A DNA stretch of 64,000 bases from Leadbetterella sp. (GTDB lineage: Bacteria > Bacteroidota > Bacteroidia > Cytophagales > Spirosomataceae). Below are positions 58,818 to 64,000 of this stretch, one piece after another. The notes below the pieces were generated by a model, which had not been told where the DNA came from, ran no database searches, and worked only from the letters and a program-made list of their open reading frames with translations. How positions within the stretch are numbered: the first letter of the stretch is position 1; every line of letters begins with the position of its first letter. Both the position numbers and the translations under genes were made by a program. The stretch covers positions 1 through 64,000 of the forward strand of contig JAHBUH010000023.1 in assembly GCA_019638185.1 (NCBI GenBank). The letters run 5' to 3'.

Positions 58818-59876
58818 ATGAAAAAAATCGTACTCATTATTGCCTTTGCCCTGTTTTTTAACCCTATGCATGCGCAAAAGCCAAAGCCGCTGATGGTTCA
58901 GGAACAGGGGAGCTTTGCCGTAGGTGGAACGGTGATAACGAATCCCGGCACCTTTGACCCTGTAAAACGCACCCCCGAAGGGCAGACCTTTCACGGTGAT
59001 CATGCCTATGTATTTTACCAGGTTCCCGTAAAAGCCCGGAAATTTCCCCTGGTGCTCTGGCACGGTATCGGCCAGTTTTCAAAGACCTGGGAGACCACCC
59101 CGGACGGCCGAGAAGGGTATCAGAATATTTTTTTAAGGAGGCGTTTCAGCGTATATGTCATGGATCAGCCCCGGCGCGGCAATGCCGGGCGCAGCACCGT
59201 AGAAGCTACCATCAGCCCGGTTCCTGATGAGCAGGGCTGGTTTGGTACTTTCCGGGTAGGGATATGGCCCGAGTATTTCCCCGGCGTGCAGTTTGCCCGG
59301 GATTCGGAGACCCTTAACCAGTATTTCCGTTCCATGACGCCCAGCATAGGGCCTATTGATATGGAAGTAAATACGGATGCGGCTTCAGCACTGTTTCAGA
59401 AAATCGGTCCGGCCATCCTGGTCACCCACTCGCATTCCGGCGGCATGGGCTGGAAAACGGCCATTAAAAATCCGAACGTGAAGGCCATCGTTTCCTACGA
59501 GCCCGGAAGCGGTTTTGTGTTCCCGGAAGGAGAGGTACCAGCCCCCATAGCCAGCTCGGCAGGCCCCCTGGAGGCCCTGGGGGTACCTCGTGAAGATTTT
59601 CTGAAGCTGGCCCGCATCCCCATCATTATTTATTTCGGCGATTATATTCCTGCCAAGCCCGACCCTAACCCCGGTGCTGACGGCTGGCGGGCACGCCTGG
59701 ACATGGCCCGGATCTGGGCAGAGGCCGTTAACCGGAACGGGGGAGATGTAACCGTTATTCATTTGCCGGAAAAAGGGATCAAAGGCAATACCCATTTTCC
59801 GTTTTCAGATCTGAACAATATGGAGATTGCGGACCTGATGTCGGAGTGGTTAAAGGAGAAGGGGCTGGACAGGTAG
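58818..59876 (+). CDS. Exported alpha/beta hydrolase
   Basis: 352 residues with a signal peptide (MKKIVLIIAFALFFNPMHAQ). Hydrolase features: PLVLWHGIGQFSKTWETTPDGREGYQNIFLRRRFSVYVMDQPRRGNAG, nucleophile elbow VTHSHSGGMGW near 197, IIIYFGDYIPAKP (late acid region) and the catalytic His in GIKGNTHFPFSDLNN. Of the large-lid esterase group often annotated as alpha/beta hydrolase; substrate unknown. Divergent from the TetR gene, so operator copy 1 may affect it too. Confidence 0.9.
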   Translation: MKKIVLIIAFALFFNPMHAQKPKPLMVQEQGSFAVGGTVITNPGTFDPVKRTPEGQTFHGDHAYVFYQVPVKARKFPLVLWHGIGQFSKTWETTPDGREGYQNIFLRRRFSVYVMDQPRRGNAGRSTVEATISPVPDEQGWFGTFRVGIWPEYFPGVQFARDSETLNQYFRSMTPSIGPIDMEVNTDAASALFQKIGPAILVTHSHSGGMGWKTAIKNPNVKAIVSYEPGSGFVFPEGEVPAPIASSAGPLEALGVPREDFLKLARIPIIIYFGDYIPAKPDPNPGADGWRARLDMARIWAEAVNRNGGDVTVIHLPEKGIKGNTHFPFSDLNNMEIADLMSEWLKEKGLDR

Positions 59877-59915
59877 TGGGGGATTAAAGGCTGAAAAAGG
59901 TGAAGAAATAGTTGG

Positions 59916-59937
59916 GGATACAAAATTTTTTGTATCC
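59916..59937. promoter_or_regulatory. 22-bp palindrome upstream of the antitoxin
   Basis: Perfect arms GGATACAAAA (59916-59925) and TTTTGTATCC (59928-59937) with TT between. Position, 20 bases before the former toxin start, fits the operator through which such modules autoregulate. The AT-rich, T-tract-poor form does not suit a terminator of the preceding hydrolase gene. Confidence 0.6.
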
Positions 59938-59957
59938 AAATGAATACACATAGCTAA

Positions 59958-60003
59958 ATGTAATTTATCGAAAAAACTACGGAATTTGACAAATGGTTGA
60001 AAA
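59958..60003 (+). pseudogene. Stump of a RelE/HigB-type toxin gene
   Basis: ATG-TAA then, in the same frame, FIEKTTEFDKWLKN. Addiction-module toxins of this group (paired with the TIGR02684-type antidote) begin M-Y/I-x-I-E-x-T-x-E-F-x-x-W-L, so the stop has replaced the second codon, and everything after about residue 16 is gone, up to the antitoxin start. Non-functional. Confidence 0.75.
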
Positions 60004-60288
60004 ATGGACAGTTCAAAATTTGATATCGCAGACTATTTGGATAGCAATGAAATGATTGCTGAATACCTTAATACGGTTTTGGAAGAGGGCGATGATTCAG
60101 ATATCATTATTGCTATCGGCCATATTGCAAGAGCTATCGGAATGACCAAAATTTCGGTAGAGACGGGGCTAAGCAGGCCAAGCCTGTACAAAGCCTTATC
60201 AGAAGGAGCCAAACCCCAGTTTGAAACGGTCAGGAAGGTTTTGAAAGCTATCGGTGGGGAGATCAGGGTAAGTCCTGTGTCGACCTAA
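60004..60288 (+). CDS. Orphan addiction-module antidote (HigA-like)
   Basis: 94 residues: FDIADYLDSNEMIAEYLNTVLEEGDDSDIIIAIGHIARAIGMTKISVETGLSRPSLYKALSEGAKPQFETVRKVLKAIGGEIRVSP, the full pattern of the putative addiction-module antidote family, with an HTH at about 45-75. Its toxin is reduced to a 15-codon stump directly upstream. It may persist as an autoregulator or by cross-neutralising another toxin. A palindrome 67 bases upstream is its likely operator. Confidence 0.9.
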   Translation: MDSSKFDIADYLDSNEMIAEYLNTVLEEGDDSDIIIAIGHIARAIGMTKISVETGLSRPSLYKALSEGAKPQFETVRKVLKAIGGEIRVSPVST

Positions 60289-60318
60289 GAATGAAGCAGA
60301 CTCCGAAAGGAACTCCTA

Positions 60319-60675
60319 CTAGTGCAACGCTCCCAGCGCCTCATTTACCGTCCCCACAAAGTTTACCAGTTTCCCTTTATTGCTCTCAAAAATAAAATCA
60401 CGGAGGCTTTTACTGGAGAACTCCGAAAAATCACCGACAATGGCCAGGCGAACCCGGTAATTAGAGAATTTCTGGAGAATATCGCCCGCCATTTTATTCT
60501 TCAGGTCAAAGAAATCAGGAGTGATATTTTCCTGATAAAGGATCAGGCCGTCAAAACCCTGATAATAAATATTTCCCAGGAGGTCCAGTGCATCTTCCGT
60601 GTTCCGGATCAGGATTTCTTCTGAAATTACTTCTGCAATTTCCGTATTGTTTATCTTGTGAGACTGAATCTTCAT
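60319..60675 (-). CDS. DUF4180 protein
   Basis: 118 residues: AEVISEEILIRNTEDALDLLGNIYYQGFDGLILYQENITPDFFDLKNKMAGDILQKFSNYRVRLAIVGDFSEFSSKSLRDFIFESNKG, the DUF4180 pattern related to STAS-like/SpoIIAA folds. Function unknown. Four bases after the preceding gene, so co-transcribed with it. Confidence 0.88.
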   Translation of the reverse strand: MKIQSHKINNTEIAEVISEEILIRNTEDALDLLGNIYYQGFDGLILYQENITPDFFDLKNKMAGDILQKFSNYRVRLAIVGDFSEFSSKSLRDFIFESNKGKLVNFVGTVNEALGALH

Positions 60676-60679
60676 TAGC

Positions 60680-61138
60680 TTAGAGTAACCCGAATTGTTT
60701 AAAATGATGTGAAAAATGGCGGTTGTGAAACCGTACCCATTCCCGGTAGTTTAATTCGCCCATGGTAGGGTTTATGGGTTGAGCGGCCGGATGTACTTCA
60801 AAATACCGGTCGAAATCACCCAGTTCATTTTTTAAAGCGGAAATAGCTTCATCCAGATCAGCGCAGTGAAGCTCCGGAAGGCCCTCTGGCGGTAAAACCG
60901 GTGCTTTAAAACCGATCATAAAATCGTTATCCGTATCCAGGATATAGGTTTTGATTTTTTGCTCTTTCTCCGGCGAATAGTAGTGTTTCTGAGGCTCTTT
61001 CCCGTTAGAGAAACGAACGGAAAAAGCCAGGTGCTCCACCATGTGCTGCGGGCTCATGGCTCCGAAGCGCGGTTTTTCATCGGAGTGCAGGTGACTTAAA
61101 ATGTCAAATATGTTTGCCCTGTCTAAGATGTTAATCAT
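60680..61138 (-). CDS. DinB-like/DUF1569-type small protein
   Basis: 152 residues. AMSPQHMVEHLAFSVRFSNG near 28 and the C-terminal HNRHFSHHFKQFGLL supply the His residues of a DinB-like four-helix fold; a middle stretch LDEAISALKNELGDFDRYFEVHP fits the third helix. Not the polymerase DinB. Family assignment is moderate: DUF1569 or another member of that superfamily. First gene of a pair with DUF4180. Confidence 0.6.
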   Translation of the reverse strand: MINILDRANIFDILSHLHSDEKPRFGAMSPQHMVEHLAFSVRFSNGKEPQKHYYSPEKEQKIKTYILDTDNDFMIGFKAPVLPPEGLPELHCADLDEAISALKNELGDFDRYFEVHPAAQPINPTMGELNYREWVRFHNRHFSHHFKQFGLL

Positions 61139-61221
61139 AATGAACCCATCTGTTTTTTATGCAATATATCACTTTGCAACAAGAAATCCCGACATCCAAA
61201 TAATTTAAAATTCCCCTTCAA

Positions 61222-61248
61222 TTGTCTCCTTAATTCTCCCTATATTTG
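61222..61248 (+). promoter_or_regulatory. Promoter of the metallo-beta-lactamase gene
   Basis: TTG (61222-61224), 16 bases, TATATTTG (61241-61248), an exact -7 element with a slightly short -33 spacing; the start codon follows after 29 bases. Confidence 0.55.
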
Positions 61249-61277
61249 GTAGTAACCGAAATCTGAAAACATCAAAA

Positions 61278-62048
61278 ATGAAAATCATTACAAAAGCTTT
61301 CCTGATCATCATCTCCATAGCAAACTGGAACTGCCGTTCTGAGAAACAAGAGACATTTCAACCCAAAGAAGTGCACCGGTCTGAAAACCTGGTTATTACC
61401 CAAATTGCTGAAAATTCATTTGAACATACTTCCTTTAAACAAACCAATGATTTCGGGAATGTGCCCTGTAACGGCCTCATTGTGAGAAATAATAAGCAAG
61501 TGATTGTTTTTGATACGCCTACTAATGACCCCGGTGCCGAAGAGCTGATCCAATGGATAGCGGAATCACTTCAGTGTAAAATAATGGCCGTTATTCCTAC
61601 TCACTTTCATGATGACAGCATAGGCGGGCTGAAGGCATTTGATAACCGGGGCATCCCATCTTACGCCTATTCCAAAACCGTGGAGCTGGCTAAAGAAAAT
61701 AACTATACCGTTCCCCGAAACAGCTTCAGCGACTCCCTGGTTTTAAAAGTGGGTGATTCCAGGATCATAGCCCGGTTTTTCGGTGAAGGGCATACCCGCG
61801 ATAACGTAGTAGGCTATTTCCCGGATGACCGCATCCTGTTCGGCGGCTGTTTGATCAAAGAATCAGACGCATCCAAAGGGTACCTGGGTGATGCCAATGA
61901 ATCTGCCTGGTCAGCTACGGTGGAAAAAGTGAAGGCGGAATTTCCGGACGTCAGCCTGGTGGTACCCGGACATGGTGAATACGGGGGCAAGGAACTGCTG
62001 GATTATACGATCAACTTGTTCGGGGCGTCGCCAAAAGCGGCTCCATAA
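61278..62048 (+). CDS. Subclass B1 metallo-beta-lactamase
   Basis: 256 residues. N-terminal hydrophobic stretch ending at Cys19 (IISIANWNC), a signal peptide with a non-standard lipobox. All zinc ligands are present: His109, His111 and Asp113 in PTHFHDDS, His172 in GEGHTRDN, Cys191 in FGGCLIK and His232 in VPGHGE. The Cys places it in subclass B1 and not B2 or B3. Predicted periplasmic hydrolase of penicillins, cephalosporins and carbapenems; activity and spectrum are inferred from family alone. Chromosomal context without integron or transposon suggests an intrinsic gene. Confidence 0.92.
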   Translation: MKIITKAFLIIISIANWNCRSEKQETFQPKEVHRSENLVITQIAENSFEHTSFKQTNDFGNVPCNGLIVRNNKQVIVFDTPTNDPGAEELIQWIAESLQCKIMAVIPTHFHDDSIGGLKAFDNRGIPSYAYSKTVELAKENNYTVPRNSFSDSLVLKVGDSRIIARFFGEGHTRDNVVGYFPDDRILFGGCLIKESDASKGYLGDANESAWSATVEKVKAEFPDVSLVVPGHGEYGGKELLDYTINLFGASPKAAP

Positions 62049-62058
62049 AATTTAACCA

Positions 62059-62402
62059 TTACCCCATGGCAGGTACACCCGCCCTCCTGAACTCATTCGG
62101 TGTCACCCCCGTTTTTCGCTTGAATAAACGGGTGAAGTGGGAAGGGTACCGGAAGCCCAGTTCATCCGAAATCTCGTTAAATGGCTGTCTGCCCCCTGTT
62201 CCAGTTCGTACCGGATCCTGTCAAAGCAGCCCAGCACTATTTCTCTTTCGGCCTCGAATAAGTGAAGGGCCTCTTTGGTCTGATAGGTAAAAAATGTATA
62301 GTCCTGCAGGTGTTTTCCCAGTGAAATGCCGCTGATTAAATCGGGGTGAAACAGTAATGCGTCGTGTTCTGCTACGGTGTCTATCCTTAAAACTTCCTTC
62401 AT
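62059..62402 (-). pseudogene. AraC-family regulator remnant with internal deletion
   Basis: N-terminal part MKEVLRIDTVAEHDALLFHPDLISGISLGKHLQDYTFFTYQTKEALHLFEAE to [10 protein letters not shown] is the sensor domain of a Bacteroidota AraC regulator. It then joins, one frame shifted (near 62190), to the second [36 protein letters not shown], with stop at 62059. Roughly 130-150 codons including the first HTH are missing. Not functional. Confidence 0.8.
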
Positions 62403-62615
62403 AACTATACCTGATAAAAGCTAAATTTATTAATTAAAAAGCAAGTGCGGGCAGCGAAAGCGGTAAATCAGTGAAATTGATAAGAAAATTATTGACTTGA
62501 GCCGTAAATCTCACAAGGGAATCCGAAAATTGTATAATAAGCCTGTGCCGCATTGTGTTGAAATTTGTAGTGAAATAAATTCTGACACAAAAAAGGAACA
62601 TTTCCGGTTTACACT

Positions 62616-64000
62616 ATGGGTACACAAAAATTTTTTAAGAGATCTCTTTTAACGGGGCTGATCCTGGCTGCACAGCTGGCTTTTGCACAGCAGGTGGTGC
62701 GTTACGAGTTATATTTAAGCGATACCACCGTTAACTACGCCGGTAAGTCCAAAAGGGCTATTGCGGCCAACGGGCAGATTCCCATGCCTACCCTTGAATT
62801 TACCGAGGGCGATACGGCGGAGATCGTGGTGCATAACCGGCTGAAGGAAAGCACGGCCATTCATTGGCATGGGGTATTTCTACCCAATAAAGAAGACGGC
62901 ATTCCCCATTTAACCCAGCAGCCCATTCAGCCGGGGGCTTCGTTTACTTACCGCTTCCCCATCATCCAGAACGGTACGCACTGGTACCATTCGCACGCCG
63001 GCCTGCAGGAGCAGATCGGGATGTACGGCAGCTTTATTATGCACAAAAAGGCCGGAGATAAGACGTTCCGGAAAGGAATAGATGATCTGCCCGCTGTGCC
63101 GGTCATATTAAGCGAGTGGACTAACCTCAAACCGGAAAACGTGCACCGAATGCTGCATGCGGCCAGCGACTGGTTTGCCATTAAAAAAGGATCTACCCAA
63201 AGCTACGCAGAGGCCATCCGCCAGAAACATTTCAAAACCAAGCTCACAAACGAGTGGAAACGCATGCTGGCCATGGATGTGAGTGACGTGTATTATGAAA
63301 AAGTGCTGATGAACGGAAATCACGTTACAGAACTGAAAAACGTGGACGGTAAGCCGCTTAAAGCCGGCGATAAGGTCCGCCTGCGCATCTCTAACGGCGG
63401 GGCTTCTTCTTACTTCTGGCTCCGGTATGCCGGCGGAAAAATGAGTGTGGTGGCCAGTGACGGTAATGATGTGGAACCGGTGGAGGTAGACAGGCTGCTC
63501 ATTGCCGTATCCGAAACCTACGATGTGGTGCTTACCCTTCCTGAAGACGGCAAGGCCTATGAATTTATGGCTACCACGGAAGACCGCACCCAGTCGGCCA
63601 GCTATTTTATCGGCAACGGCACCCGGCAGCCTGTGGGTGAAATGCCCCGCCTGAAGTACTTTGAGGGCATGAAGATGATGAACGACATGATGAAAATGAA
63701 TGGGGACCTGGATGACATGGGCATGAATATGTCATTGCAGCAAATGGATATGAATACCGTGATGTACCCTGAAGCTTCCGGCGGGGGGCTTAATAGCCAT
63801 TCTATGGAGCATAATCATTCTAAGGATCATAGTGCGCGTGACCGGGTGACCCTGAATTATGCAATGCTAAAATCACCTCACAGCACGGCGTTTCCCAAAG
63901 ACGCCCCGGTCAGGGAGTTGAAATTTACACTTTCCGGGAATATGAACCGCTATGTATGGAGCATGGATAACCGCATCCTGGCCGAAACCGATAAGATACC
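62616..64000 (+). CDS. Multicopper oxidase, CopA-like (3' end outside the window)
   Basis: At least 461 codons, no stop before the window edge. Signal peptide MGTQKFFKRSLLTGLILAAQLAFAQ. Copper sites: HWHG at 83-86 and HWYHSH at 122-127, the type 2/3 ligands; the C-terminal ligands lie beyond the window. A Met-rich stretch at about 350-390 (MKMMNDMMKMNGDLDDMGM, QQMDMNTVMYP) followed by His-rich SMEHNHSKDH is typical of periplasmic Cu(I) oxidases of the CopA/PcoA group, so copper detoxification is inferred. The first ATG with a good signal peptide is at 62616. Confidence 0.93.
   Translation, partial: MGTQKFFKRSLLTGLILAAQLAFAQQVVRYELYLSDTTVNYAGKSKRAIAANGQIPMPTLEFTEGDTAEIVVHNRLKESTAIHWHGVFLPNKEDGIPHLTQQPIQPGASFTYRFPIIQNGTHWYHSHAGLQEQIGMYGSFIMHKKAGDKTFRKGIDDLPAVPVILSEWTNLKPENVHRMLHAASDWFAIKKGSTQSYAEAIRQKHFKTKLTNEWKRMLAMDVSDVYYEKVLMNGNHVTELKNVDGKPLKAGDKVRLRISNGGASSYFWLRYAGGKMSVVASDGNDVEPVEVDRLLIAVSETYDVVLTLPEDGKAYEFMATTEDRTQSASYFIGNGTRQPVGEMPRLKYFEGMKMMNDMMKMNGDLDDMGMNMSLQQMDMNTVMYPEASGGGLNSHSMEHNHSKDHSARDRVTLNYAMLKSPHSTAFPKDAPVRELKFTLSGNMNRYVWSMDNRILAETDKI

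Overview
The window looks like a chromosomal segment of a Bacteroidota bacterium, probably from the Sphingobacteriia/Chitinophagia side. The support is the gene content: TamL-type outer-membrane assembly lipoprotein, DUF4834, DUF2200 and Pr6Pr proteins, lipoproteins without SecB-type context, AraC and Crp/Fnr regulators of the Bacteroidota kind. Many start sites are preceded by the Bacteroidota -7 element TAnnTTTG instead of a sigma70 -10 box. By eye the base composition is near 50% GC in housekeeping stretches and clearly more AT-rich around 5.1-6.9, 20.3-26.1, 32.5-34.8 and 60-61.3 kb. The genus cannot be fixed from the sequence alone. No rRNA, tRNA, CRISPR array or complete insertion sequence was seen.

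Layout. 0-5 kb: hemL, a periplasmic-binding-like protein and yidC on the minus strand, with an intrinsic terminator after yidC. 5-7.4 kb: AT-rich accessory island with two overlapping tandem paralogues of unknown function, a lipoprotein and a Crp-like regulator. 7.4-13.8 kb: housekeeping genes (TrmH-type RNA methyltransferase, tamL, O-methyltransferase, apaG, ung, a THUMP RNA methyltransferase). 13.8-26 kb: small stress and hydrolase genes, including a serine hydrolase that has lost its catalytic segment, two S41 peptidases, and a Dyp peroxidase/DUF488/DUF2945 operon. 26-31 kb: an SOS-like mutagenesis cassette, with an XRE-S24 autocleaving-type repressor divergent from a Y-family polymerase overlapping a DnaE2-like polymerase, with a palindrome between them. 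A second, canonical DinB sits at 37 kb. 32.5-36.5 kb: an orphan AAA ATPase behind a four-copy 33-bp-spaced repeat array, then a block of decayed genes (lipoprotein with a nonsense codon, gutted histidine kinase, frameshifted response regulator). 38-43 kb: maltose-type sugar metabolism (GH65 phosphorylase and beta-phosphoglucomutase, divergent from a GH13 enzyme). 43-51.8 kb: SGNH protein, leuS, esterase, TlpA-like protein, DUF4834, DoxX, purN, Pr6Pr protein. 51.8-58.7 kb: a complete TetR-TolC-HlyD-ABC-ABC-permease-permease efflux operon with two matching TetR operators. 58.8-64 kb: hydrolase, orphan antitoxin with a toxin stump and palindromic operator, two small DUF proteins, an intact subclass B1 metallo-beta-lactamase, an AraC remnant and the start of a multicopper oxidase cut by the window edge.

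I did not find a convincing wholly new multi-gene system. The best candidates for undescribed biology are the tandem paralogue pair at 5.2-6.0 kb, the phased repeat array with mini-ORFs in front of the AAA ATPase, and the S24 repressor whose likely cleavage site reads Met-Gly. The window also has an unusual number of readable gene-decay events (four loci) that standard annotation would miss or split.
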